Source: Ehretia macrophylla
Lineage: Eukaryota; Streptophyta; Magnoliopsida; Boraginales; Ehretiaceae
Direction of reading: 5' to 3'
DNA length: 64,000 nucleotides
Assembly (NCBI GenBank): GCA_037974665.1
Contig: CM075778.1
Location: forward strand, 10,343,001 to 10,407,000
In this document: piece after piece, positions 25,450-36,516 of the stretch
Layout of the letters: every line of letters starts with the position of its first letter
Position numbering within the stretch: the first letter of the stretch is position 1
Program-made: the position numbers and the translations under genes
The notes under the pieces: model-generated
What the model saw: the letters and a program-made list of their open reading frames with translations, nothing else
Told to the model about the DNA's origin: nothing
Database searches by the model: none

Positions 25450-26190
25450 CTTTCCCATCTTGGGGGAAGTGTATGTGAATAACTTGAAACGAAGCTGTTG
25501 AAATCCATGTATCAAATTGCAGTCAAATTGAGCTTTCATTCAAATACTCATTTATGTAGAAAATATCTTATATTTTTTTCAGAAAATGTTAAGAAAAATT
25601 GCGAAAAATACTTTTTTTTATATGATGAATCGAATGGTAACTGCACCCTTTGGTACAATTGTCAAAACTCATGTTAAATAATAATTAAATTCTTCAATAG
25701 CAAAGAGTTAAGTAATCATTCTCATGCTTTTTTGGATGACGTGAGAATTTAATTAGCGAAATTTAATCATTAGATTATTCGACAGAGTTTAATTATTAAT
25801 TGATAAATTCAAAGTGCAACGATAATTTGTAACTTTGCAGTAACGATTTTATCTCATTATCGCTTAATGATAGTCCTAAACTAAAACACATCTATCATCA
25901 ATAGATTCTATCATAGGCACGTAAGCAACAATAATAGTAAGACTTGAACATCCACCTCCCAAACTCAGAGAGCTCGTTTAAACACATGAACAATATGAAA
26001 ACACTAATAAGATATAACACCTAAATATCAATATTCTCCTAAATTTTACTTCTTAATTAACATTTTATATGACAAGTGTCATATATAAACGAGATTCAAC
26101 TATTTTAGAAAAAAAAAATAGCGCAACATCTATCACATAAAAGTTAAAAAACAAGTGACATTAAGTAAATGATGACATATAACAAAACTC
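25450..26190. other. AT-rich intergenic DNA
   Basis: No gene or structured element supported. Confidence 0.5.
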
Positions 26191-26194
26191 TAAC

Positions 26195-27690
26195 CCGATG
26201 TTTGGATTGCAAGAGGGAAAGGAAAGGAAAGTAAAGTGGAGGAAGAAAAATAAAGAAAGTGAAAGGAAATGAATTATCTTATTTGGCTTGCTAAAAAACA
26301 CGTAAGCTAGCTCGTCCTTCCAGACCCCTATTGATGTTTGGAGACTTGTGTGGTCCTTGAAAGTTCCCCCAAAGGTGAGGTTTTTCATGTGGAAAGCATG
26401 TCGTAACTGCCTCCCAACCCAAGAGAATCGCTTCTTGAGAAAATCTGCTTCGTCCCCTTTATGTTCTTTGTGCAATCAAGGCGTTGAGACGGTTGAACAT
26501 TTGCTGCTTCTTTGCCCTTGGGTTCAGAGATTCTGGTGTGCCTCTCCTCTGCAGTGTGCTAATAACCTTGTTGGTTCAGGAAGGTTTAGTGAATGGTTTT
26601 TGAGGTTTTCTGAGAGATGTTGTGATGCGGGTTACTACAAGGAGGAAGCAACGACAAAGATTGCATTTTGCTGCTGGCAGATTTGGAAACAGAGGAATGA
26701 GAGTGTTATTAATGGGAGGGTCGTTGATATTCAGAAGACGGTGTTGAGAGTGCAGTGCGCATTGGCAGAATGGTTCAGCGACGACAACGCGTGGAGGAAC
26801 AAGGGTGTCAGAAGAGAAGCTGTCAATAGAGAGCCGCCAACACAGTGGGTTCCCCCGATGCTAGGAACGGTTAAGGTGAATGTTGACGCCTCGTGGGAGA
26901 AGAATGAGAAAGCTGCTTTTGCATTTATTGGTCGGGATTGGAGAGGTTCAATGGAGTTCGGTCAGGCTGGCCAGTTTCGATGTTTTTCAGCAGCGGAAGC
27001 GGAAGCTTATGCAATTCGTAATGCGTGTTTATATGTTAACCAGATTCAGCAGTCTTGCATCATTATTGAAAGCGATGCACAGGACGTTCTTAAAGCAATC
27101 AGTGCTCCGGTGACTGCTCTTTGTTGGAGAGCGTCTGCCATTGTGGAGGACATCAAGAAGATTGTTGCTGAAGACTCGAGGGTGAGTTTTCAATGCATTA
27201 GAAGAACGGCCAACCAACCTTGCGACTGGATTGCAAAATGTAGGCGTAAGGAAGAATTGCCTGTTAATTGGAGTTCATGTATTCACCCGCAATTGTTGTA
27301 TCTCCTTTCGCACGATATCCACCCCACTGGGGTTGGTTAATCTGTGTGTTTTTATGATATGATTTCTTGTTTGACCAAAAAAAAAAAAAAGAGAAGGAAA
27401 GGAAAGGAAATGTTAATTTTAAATGCAAAATTACTTAAGTACATTTATTTTTATTTTTATAACAATAAGATATGTAAGGACAAAAGAGTCTTTTTATAAC
27501 TTTACTTCTTTTCCCTCCAAAAAATCTCAAATTGAAAGGATTGTAAAATCCTTCTCATTAAAGGAAATAGAAAGATTTTGAAACCCCTCAATAACCTTTC
27601 CTGTAAAATTGCAATCCAAACAATGGAAAGGATTGAAAAATGTCTCCTTAACCTTTCCTTTCCTTTAATATTACCAATCCAAACAAGTTG
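26195..27690. mobile_element. MITE-like element with GTTTGGATTG ends, split by a LINE
   Basis: Left end GATGTTTGGATTGCAAGAGG then GAAAGGAAAGGAAAG; the reverse complement of the right end reads CTTGTTTGGATTGGTAATAT then AAAGGAAAGGAAAGG. The purine-rich interior continues on both sides of the LINE (26195-26300 and 27391-27690). A diverged relative lies at about 62563-62997. Superfamily and target duplication are not resolved. Confidence 0.65.
26300..27390 (+). mobile_element. L1-type LINE fragment: zf-RVT plus RNase H, poly-A tail
   Basis: 5'-truncated 3' end of an L1-clade LINE as found in plants. The open frame (26348-27340, readable from about 26308) has the zf-RVT segment (WSLKVPPKVRFFMWKACRNCLPT, then CSLCNQGVETVEHLLLLCPW). 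A linker with WQIWKQRNESVING follows, then an RNase H domain with Asp in VNVDASW, Glu in AEAEAYAIRNA, Asp in IIESDAQDVL and a last Asp in QPCDWIA. A 14-nt poly-A (27377-27390) follows the stop. There are no internal stops over about 330 codons, so the insertion is fairly young. It sits inside a MITE-like element; a target duplication cannot be fixed because the flanks are GGAAA repeats. Confidence 0.92.
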
Positions 27691-28119
27691 TAACAGTCAG
27701 AAACTTTACGATTGAGTACAGATGAGTGATAATAATTAATTGAAACAATATATCTATATGGGATTTGCGGGAGATAGAGAAAGATACAAAATTTTATATC
27801 TATATTTTCTATATTTAAATTATATAGAAGAAGAAATCTATTTTATTTGCCTAATTTCACGAAATGTAGAATTCACTCTTTTATCTTATTGATCAAAACT
27901 TCTTGGTTAATAATCAGAAACCGGAAACGGGAATATAAGTAAAAAAAAAAGTTATCCGCAACTTTTACATCTTTCAACAATTAGATCTTATGTGACCAAA
28001 AGAAAAAAAACTTCATTCTTATTTTCTTTGATTCCGCTAAACTAGCTACTATATACAGCGGGCTTTAAATGGTCGGCCGGAATAAGGTCCAGAGTGTCTG
28101 AAATAAGTAGGAGACAATG
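27691..28119. other. Intergenic DNA before ATG12
   Basis: AT-rich; no gene supported. Confidence 0.5.
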
Positions 28120-28205
28120 TGTAGGCCCAAAAAAGAAAATCGTATTGGGCCACTTAGTGGCCCATGACCCGAGCAGAAGACAGAAGAAGACTTTTTATAC
28201 ATTGC
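28120..28205 (+). promoter_or_regulatory. ATG12 promoter: site II type GGCCCA/TGGGCC motifs and TATA-like box
   Basis: GGCCCA at 28123 and 28159 and TGGGCC at 28146 lie 80-125 bp before the ATG. Such site II (TCP-bound) motifs mark plant housekeeping promoters. TTTTTATAC at 28192-28200 is a weak TATA candidate but lies only about 45 bp before the ATG. Confidence 0.55.
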
Positions 28206-28244
28206 TTTGCTTCTTCAGAAGAAAAAAAAAAAGCAAAATTAAGC

Positions 28245-30976
28245 ATGGCTGCTGCAGAGTCTCGTAAAGGTAACTAACTTACCAACTATGTTTTATTTAT
28301 TTATTTTAAATATAATTCACTATTTAAGCCTTTAAAATAATTATAGTAAAAAATTCTATATTAATTTTCTCCATAATTATTATTGTTTTTTAAATTTTTT
28401 ATTTCTTCTTGTTGATGTTGTGCAGTGATAATACATTTTCGGGCAACTGGTGATGCCCCAATTCTTAAGCAAGCTAAATTCAAGGTTTGTTCTTTTACAA
28501 CAATTTTCTTTCTTCTCATTTTGTTTGTAATTTGTAATATTAATGATTATAAAATTTATGATCAACTGGTAAAGATCTTACCCAGAGGTTGCCAGTCGAG
28601 TCCCTCAGGGCCGCTGTAGGTTTACCTGATTGTTAACTTTAGGGACCCGTGGCATTAGTTGGGTAAAGATCAGATACCCACAGATTTTAAAAAAATAAAA
28701 TAAAATTTATGATCAAGACCTTAGGTCCAAGAACCCTTGATCTTTGATATTGGGGACTGACAACTTCTTTGGGAAGGAATGTTGTGAATATGTGAATTGA
28801 CTTATCTGACCTGCCTTAGTATCCGGGTTTTTGTTGCTCGTACCCAGTGGCATTGTGTGACGTTCACACCCCCCCCAAAACCCCTTTGCTGTCACAGGGG
28901 GTTGTTTCTGAAGGAGAACCTCTGGTTTTTCGCCTATAGTGATTTCTTGCGTTAAATGCCGTTGGCTCACTCTGTAGTTGCAGCTTCCTCACTTGAGCAC
29001 TTAATGCTCTGCGATTGAACCCTCCTAGCGGCCAACTTTCCCTTTACATTTTCTTGAGCCGACCCCGGTTGATGATGTATCTCGTCTCCGAGACCTGATG
29101 ATGTTATTGACCGCCCAAATGAAGGGCTGTGGTTTGTAGGTAGGGTGTGTTACAGATAGACAATGATGAAGTGCAGTTGATGTAGTTGGCTTGTGGAGGG
29201 TTCGTTTTCCAGCAGTTTTCATGTGGACTTTATTGTTTCTTGCTAGGGTTTGGCTTTGGGGCCCTTCTATATTTTTGGGGGAGTGGGGAGGGGATCTAAT
29301 AGACTTCTTCTTTAAGTCGTATGGGTTGCTTCGGCCTGTCAATCTTTCAGGCAGGGGCTATTTTTGGCCAATGTACCGAGGCGTTTCGATTCATATTTAC
29401 ACAGATATTCTTGATTACGTATAATCTCTTTTTATTAGGCAACACTTGGTAGAAGTAATGAATCTGGGTAGTGGAAGCAAAATCTCCAGTAGACGAGTAG
29501 GTGATGTGATGTTGCACATATTGTTCTTGGTGTACATAAATGGACCACCTCGTTTAAAAGTTTAACTTGGTAGAGAAGAGTTTATTTTATTATTTATTGT
29601 CACACCCTCACGTAAACATGTCCTCTTTGAATGGGCGGTGGGGAGATTCGAACCAGTATCTTTTGTTAAAGTAGCATGTCAATTGATTGCCTCATCTAAA
29701 AGTTTGAACTGTTAGAGAGGGCTTTATTTTATTTCTATATTATTGTTAATAATGGTCTTCTGGAAAGAAGGATTAGAAGATCTTAAGAAACTGGGCAAAT
29801 TGCAGCCTCTAAGAGGAAGTATGAACCTTATAGCATTTCATTTTATTGGTGTAAGGAGAAAAATTAGGCATCATAAGTTAATTGCAGGGATTTGGGAATG
29901 CTTTGCTCACTTTTAAGAAGATTAGATATTTTTATTGAGAAACCTTTTCCTTCCTTTGCCATCTTATATTTTACCTTTATGTATTTGAAAGGGATTAGAA
30001 AATAATAAAGAATCTTCTGATTGATATGCGCACAGGAAATCTCCCTCAATTTATCATTTAGCGCCATCGAGTATCATAATTTGTATTCACACATTTTTTC
30101 TTTCCAAATGTAGATCGCTGGCAGTGACAAGTTTGTCAAAGTGATTGATTTTCTTCGCCGCCAAATTCACAGAGATACATTGGTAGTTAATCAATGTTGA
30201 TTCTGTCAGCAAAATAAATACTGTTGATGAGATTTTGGTGACTAATCTTGTAATTTATTTCCAGTTTGTGTATGTCAACAGTGCCTTCTCACCCAATCCT
30301 GATGAATCAGTGATTGACCTCTACAATGTAAGTTGTTCTGGCTATCTTGAACTTTTTTTCTTATGCCTTTTCTTTTCATCTGTTTCTTGTAGTTTAAATG
30401 AAAGGAACATATGTTAGGTGCCCATGACATATACAAGTGCAGTTGGGAACTATCATACTAGATAGTGGAAGACGGAGTTAGAAAGAGTTACTGAGTTACT
30501 TTTATCTATCAAAATGATCTATTATCATATCAGTTTATAAGGGAAAGACAATGTGTACACTTGTTTCAGTGATACATCTTGTTCCCTTGTAATCTTGTTT
30601 TTTGGAAGACATATTTTATCGTTTTGTTGATCAATATGGGAACTACAATGGAAAATTGTCATACAAGGGTAATTTGCTTCGCCTATTATATGGTGACTGT
30701 TATTGGCCTAGTGTAGATCCATGCTCTAATTTTATACCGAAACAGAAGATGCATTATTCTTCCTATTTTATCCTATCTATATATTTCTTTTTCTAAATCT
30801 GGAAAAATAGACGAACCCATTTGACTTGGCTTTTTAAGCTTTGCATTTAAATTCAAAGATAATTGCCAATTCTTGGTTGATTATCTCACATATTGGTACT
30901 GGACTTTGACGTGCAGAACTTTGGCTTTGATGGCAAGCTGATAGTGAATTATGCTTGTTCAATGGCATGGGGATAA
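28245..30976 (+). CDS. ATG12: Ubiquitin-like autophagy protein ATG12
   Basis: Ubiquitin-fold modifier joined through its C-terminal Gly to ATG5 (by ATG7 and ATG10). ATG12-ATG5-ATG16 then acts as E3 for ATG8 lipidation during autophagosome formation in the cytoplasm. Exons: 28245-28269, 28426-28484, 30114-30182, 30265-30327, 30917-30976. All are GT-AG with consistent phases, giving 91 residues (Arabidopsis forms are about 95). Residues read [20 protein letters not shown], then [55 protein letters not shown] and [14 protein letters not shown]. The terminal Gly is directly before the stop, as the family needs. The start is the first ATG after a purine-rich leader. Intron 2 (1.6 kb) holds a SINE and GC-richer unidentified DNA. 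Confidence 0.96.
28566..28699 (+). mobile_element. tRNA-derived SINE in ATG12 intron 2
   Basis: A 134-bp unit with an A-box-like start (CTGGTAAAG), a B-box-like GCCAGTCGAGTCCCTC and an A-rich end (AAAAAAATAAA) is bounded by a perfect 17-bp duplication (28549-28565 and 28700-28716, ATAAAATTTATGATCAA). These are the marks of SINE retroposition. It sits within intron 2, same strand as ATG12. Confidence 0.85.
28717..29420. other. GC-richer unidentified stretch in ATG12 intron 2
   Basis: Base composition is clearly richer in G and C than the rest of the intron (for example the C8 run near 28869, and 29240-29300). Frames on both strands are short and match no domain I know. Possibly the non-coding part of a retroposon. 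Confidence 0.4.
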
Positions 30977-31540
30977 TATTCAGTCATAGGTCTTTGCTAA
31001 ACATTGGAAAAGCTGTACATATGTTAGGTAATTATAATTCATTACTCAGCATATTTATTGTAATGTTCACATATGTTGATGATCTCTTTACTTCTCAAAA
31101 ACAAATATGCTGATGAGTTTCTTGTCAATTCCATTCGCTGGTATCTCTGCTTGGATTTGAAAACCTGTGTGGTATAACTTTTTGCTCACAACTTTCGTGT
31201 ACTTCTACTTCCTCCTTGAGCCCATCTTATCGGTTTACTTCAGTATTCAAATGTTGGATAGTCGCTTTCACTGCATAAGATAATGTTGAGCATACGAGAT
31301 TTTAGTTTCTTTTTGCTTTTAGTCCCTTCTTTTTAAAGCTTATGCCATGTATAGACTTGATTTTATATTTTCCTTCTTGGTTGATGAGCCACTAATATGT
31401 GCTCTTTTCTTGTCCGTTAGTTCAAGAGCTATTATTGGCTTTATCCAGAAGAAAAAAAAAAAAGAACGGAGTTCAAAAGCTATTATTCTTTAAACGGCTG
31501 GAAGTATAGCAAGGTTCGACACTCAGCAGTTAGATTGTGG

Positions 31541-31684
31541 AGAGTGTCATACTAAATCTCATAGGATTGCGATAAAATTAATCTCTAGTAATGGGTTTTA
31601 TGCATATTACATAGAGTGTCATACTAAATCTCATAGGATTGTGATAAAATTAATCTGTAGTAATGGGTTTTATGCATATTACAT
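31541..31684. repeat. 72-bp tandem duplication, two copies
   Basis: AGAGTGTCATACTAAATCTC..GCATATTACAT at 31541-31612 is repeated at 31613-31684 with about two changes, so it is recent. Confidence 0.93.
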
Positions 31685-32704
31685 TAGACATATTATTCCA
31701 TCGATAGATTGTAGTTGCTGCATGTCTAATATTTTCAGCATGCCATATTGAGTACGTTGTCTTTTATAGAGGATTCTTGGAGCTAGTTTTATGAATTTCG
31801 GTTGATTTTTACATTTTAGATCATCATTTACCTTTTCACGCAGCTGGTAGAACGGTTTGTGTTCTGATCATTGAAATTAGTTGGTCCAAATTTATGTGAC
31901 CTAGTGACATTCGGTTTAATTTACAGGACAGGAGACATTTCATTGTATTGAAGATTTTGTTATGGTAGAGACTAGGAGATTCAAAACAAATATTTGGAAG
32001 AAGTTGCTACAATTAGTTCTTTCAGTACATATACATTGTATTTTCTTTCTATTCTGTAAACGTGATCTCGAATCTTGAAAGTTTATTAAATATTCCTTTG
32101 TTGTTTGTGACGATATGACCTGCAACTAAGTCTTGGAAAAAGACATCGTTTCATGTTACTTGCTGAATTTGTTCAAGTTTCTAGAGAACAAAATGATATG
32201 CAATACCTTTCTGAGACTTCATACCGTGAATCTATGCTGCAGAGGGTCTATGTATGTTATTTTGATAGATTGTTAAGAGAATTTTATTACTTGTCTCTTA
32301 TCTATTGCTAACTAGCTCGAATATAAAACAAATTGGCTAGTGTTGGTAGATGTGTATTATATGATGTTTTCATGTGTGGTAGTTGAGACTTTGCCCCTTC
32401 TTCTTACTTCAAGCCGTGCCCAACTATCAATTACGCCAAACATAGGGTTACGTACAAAAACTAGTCTACCAAATTGCACTACCAACACTAGTATGAATGT
32501 GGAACTTGTTTCCCAGGAGTTTATCAAGCCTAAGGATCAATATTGCTTCTTTTGATATTTGGTCTGAGATAATTCAGCCATCTATGTGTTCCATGGGCGT
32601 ATTGAAGCCTATTGAACACCCTTCTTTTGCAGAAAGTACATCTTTTTGCAACTTGGACCTCTCTATAGGTTAAGTTCGTCTGTATTTGAACTGTCTATAC
32701 TAGA

Positions 32705-32908
32705 TTTGGATCTCCTCATAACACTTATTTCCCGTGTTACGTTATGAGGAAGATTAGACCATTATTGTTTAATCTAATAGCGATGAAATGATTATGATAC
32801 AAGGGCTTTAATAAATTATTTTTAATCCATATTTATCAATCACCATTGATTAAGTCAATGGTCAACATCTTTCATAAGAGAACAAATGTTACGAGGAGAT
32901 CCGAATGT
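32705..32908. mobile_element. Foldback MITE candidate
   Basis: TTGGATCTCCTCATAACA at the left pairs with the reverse complement of TGTTACGAGGAGATCCGAA at the right. The interior is AT-rich without coding capacity. An inner 9-bp hairpin (CCTCATAAC / GTTATGAGG) lies in the left half. Target duplication not seen. Confidence 0.55.
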
Positions 32909-33130
32909 GTCCATACTCCCCTGTTGGATTTCTTCTTTGCTGATTCATTTTTGTAGGAGCTGTTGGTATATTTACCCACCCAGTTGAATCATCTGTCTAC
33001 AAAAGCCATTGGCTTCTTCACTATAACCTTTCTGTATGGCTTGCAGTAGTACAATTAGGAAGGGTGCAAAGTATCTTACTGCATTCTTGTTAACTAGGCA
33101 ATTCCCATGGGTCCTTGTGTTTTGCAATTG

Positions 33131-33222
33131 AGCTCCCTTCTGTTTTTGCACTCGAGGGTCAATCTTTGTTCTACCCAGCTACCTTCTATTTTTGCATTCG
33201 ACCGCCAATCTCTGTCTTGCTC
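33131..33222. repeat. 46-bp tandem duplication, two diverged copies
   Basis: AGCTCCCTTCTGTTTTTGCA.. at 33131 and AGCTACCTTCTATTTTTGCA.. at 33177, each followed by a GTCAATCT/GCCAATCT block. Confidence 0.75.
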
Positions 33223-33321
33223 AAGGAAACCTTTGCACACCTCGAGTTATTTTTGGAAGGCCTACGCCGTATAGAAAGTATCTATCTGGGACTGCCCTTT
33301 AGCCTTCGATAGAACCTAGCT

Positions 33322-33392
33322 CATGTACCTTAACCTAGTGGTATGATTTTTATTTAGATGTAAGAAGTCTCGAGATCAATTATCATGTATAA
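33322..33392 (+). pseudogene. tRNA-Pro-like relic (tRNA pseudogene or SINE head)
   Basis: Contains AACCTAGTGGTATGATTTTT and AGTCTCGAGATCAATTA, resembling the plant tRNA-Pro pattern (GGTCTAGTGGTATGATTCTC.. GGTCCCGAGTTCGATTCTC), but the stems are degenerate. Confidence 0.5.
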
Positions 33393-34687
33393 TATTCTAG
33401 TAATGTGACATGACATTACCTCTCCCTTAAACTAGGGGAAAAAAAAAAGGAAAAAGGATCTAACAATACTATGGCCTATGGGTGCACTACACCAGCTTTT
33501 AGCCCAATGAAGAAAAACGATACTGAACTACGTCATAAATTTAAAGGTCCAATAAGCTTTAATCGTATATAGAATCAACATATGGTGATTCTTAAGAGCA
33601 ACTGAGCCCAATTGTCACAAGAAACAGATCATCTTTATGGGCTTTATTACCCAATAAAGTTGGATCTTGAAGCCCAGAAAAAGGTAGAAGTACTAATGCC
33701 ATCTGCAACACCTCGATCATAGCACTCTAGACATGGGGAAGAACAGGGGGTCATCATATTATTGAGGAAGTTAATGAGCAAAATCATTAGAACAAAGAAA
33801 ATAACATATTCGACAAAGAAAGAAAAAAAAAAAAAAAAAGCAAATAACATAGACTAAAGAATTTGTAAGTGTCTTGTTCCCCAAAGATAGTCCTGCGATA
33901 AGAGCGTATTTTGAATGCCGTATGTTTCTGAGTTCAATTCACACTCTTTACTCTGGGTAGCCTTGATTAAACCACTGCATGCATTAAGAACGTATCGTTG
34001 CACCTGAGAGTTTATCAAGAGATGTTCAGGCTTTGCCTATTTTTAATGATTATACTCCGCTAATTGAGTTCTTACGTCATCAAAAAAAAAAAAAAAATTG
34101 TTAATGTAAAGTTAATTTTATTTGTCTTGACTTTGATAGCTTTAATGATCAAGAGTTAACCAAGTAATTTTTTGAAAATAACGAGTGTCTTTAGTTCCAA
34201 ATATCGACGATCAATTTATGTTATAACTACTCTTATGAGTAGCGGCGAAGGAAAACGGTAAGTGAATGAATAAAGAAAATTAAGTTGTAATCCACTCTTA
34301 AAGACAAAAATTAAGATTTCGACAATATATTAGTATTAGTTGTGTTGTCCTCTCTTATTGTTTATCATCCCATTTATCAAAAGAACAGTTTGATAACCAT
34401 CGACGACTATTCTACTTGTTCACTTCTTCCTTTGCTTCATCGCCGCGTGTCTTCCATATTGAGCAAAGCCCATCCCGATGCAACTTCGACGATTACATAA
34501 TTAGATCACTGTAATGATCTCACATAAGAATTTCATTCTTATAAAAAGTACTTCTTAAATATAAGGGGTTCTCCCACCTAACATATTAGTCTTTTGGGAT
34601 AGACTCTTCTTTTTAAGTTGTTACATTATTGGGATTATTTTGTTACATTGGTACTTTTATTGAAAGTGAACTCTATAGAGAGGAGAC

Positions 34688-34890
34688 TATAGGCTGGATT
34701 AAGGTGATTGTAAGTATTATACTGAATATTGATAGACGAGTGCAGCCGTCAAGAGAAAAGGGCTATCGCCGGGTCAGTGTCGATAAACAATTATAGGCTG
34801 AATTAAAGTGTGATAATTGTCATATTAAATACTGATAGACGAGTGCAGTCACCAAGAGAAAAGGACTACCGCCCGACCAGTGTTGATAAG
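34688..34890. repeat. About 104-bp tandem repeat, two copies, inside a larger duplicated frame
   Basis: TATAGGCTG(G/A)ATTAA..GATAGACGAGTGCAG..CAAGAGAAAAGG at 34688 and again at 34792. The flanks also resemble each other: TCTCCCACCTAACATATTAGTC near 34570 against TCTCCTATCTAACAGATTAATT near 35000. A longer unit may therefore be duplicated. Confidence 0.75.
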
Positions 34891-36305
34891 TTAGCCTGAC
34901 GTGGACGTTGACTTTTAATTTAAAGAGGGTAAAATATAATGATTCCATATAAAAATATCATCTTCACAAGAGATGCTTTTTAAGTACAAGAAATTCTCCT
35001 ATCTAACAGATTAATTTTTTGGAATAAACTATCTCTTTGAGTTTTTTATTTTGTTATAATCTCACAATCTATCCCACAAACTTCCTATAATCAGCCTCAC
35101 AATAACCTAATGCCCAATCGAGTTCCAACCTCAATGTTTATAAAGATTATACGACTTTCTTTTTCAAAAAATAAATCACACATCCACATATCTAATACTT
35201 CAATTGTAACTCTACCAGCATGTCAATGTATTTATACTTCCAAAGACACGCAACTTAGTTAAATTTTATGACAAAAAAAAAAAAAAAAAAAACTTAGGTA
35301 TATTTTACTAACATGTTTAATAAATTTGTGGTGTAAACATATTGTTATCTTACTTGCAAAGATGTCATCGGACTCTCAAACATTTCCCTAAGCCTCGACC
35401 TAAACTGTAAGTCAAAAGCGAGTCTCATTTTTTTTATTCGATAGAGGACTAACACTATATAACAAAATTAGCGAAATTCAAAATTTACAAATTTTTACAT
35501 ATACAACAAATAACATTACCAAGTGAGTCTCATTTATTTTATGCCAGCGTGTGAACAATTGGTGCCGCTAGCCTAAAGTGGGCCAAGGGGTAGAATAGTA
35601 ATTTTACCAAAGAAGTTCTCATCTGTCTCCCAATCCATTGTGTTCCCATGGACTTCCAATGGTATCCTGCCACGTGTCAGATCTGTCCATACTATTCTCC
35701 TTGATCAAGTCAACAAGATAAAAAGTCAAAAAACACAAAAGAATAGAATCGCATGCAATCATAGCCACAGCTATCTTAACTTCATTCAATTTGTTGTATT
35801 CTCTCTTTTTCTCTTACATGGCCCATGGCCAACCCTGCAAAAAATCTGAAAGAAATGAAAGAGAGGAACGAAACACGAGGCATCATTAAAAAAAACCACA
35901 GAACAGACCGCTGAGACAATAAGACAACATAATTAGATTCTGATATATTAATAATATTCAATAATAAAAATACTAGGGTTTTTATGATGACGTTACACAT
36001 GTAATCCATCTACACATAGCATGCGAGTAAAAAAATTTTTATAATATTTAAAATAAAGTAGAGAACTCAAAATTTAAGTTTACATTTATACAGTAAAAGA
36101 AATCAAGAGTACATTTATTCGGTAAAAGAATTTAATATAATAATTTTTTTTCTAATGACTCTAATTCTGTCCTAATAATATTATATTATTATAATCAAAA
36201 TTTAATAATTATAAACTCTATATTATCATATATTATAAATATATTAATAATTGACAGTTGTGGAATCATGAAATATCTATTCTCTCACCCCCTTTGTGTT
36301 TTCGC

Positions 36306-36516
36306 TTGCTAAGAAAATATAAGTATATATCCGAGACTTCTCATTAACTTTGAAATTTGAGCTCAAACTTTCAAACCCCACAAAACACAAAGTTCAAGAG
36401 AGGTTCATAGATTGAGTGGTGTAAGTAAAGTTTTGGTTTGTGTGATTTCATTTTTTTCGAGAAAAAAGAGAGGAGTAATTTAGTGTGTGTGTGTGTAGAT
36501 AAACATAGTACCAACT
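36306..36516 (+). promoter_or_regulatory. AIL1 core promoter and 5' UTR candidate
   Basis: TATATAT at 36324-36330 lies about 190 bp before the ATG. CT/CA-rich sequence at 36360-36410 would be leader. A TG repeat (36483-36496) sits just before the start codon. Confidence 0.4.

Larger units (their letters stand above)
30977..36305. other. Intergenic DNA between ATG12 and AIL1
   Basis: No gene supported. Contains three two-copy tandem repeats (31541, 33131, 34688), a tRNA-Pro-like relic (33322), a foldback candidate (32705-32908) and several poly-A/T runs. Short ORFs are not conserved-looking. Confidence 0.5.

Noticed and set aside
33115-33312. 65-residue + strand ORF
   Set aside because: Runs across a 46-bp tandem duplication, with no recognisable domain or splice context.
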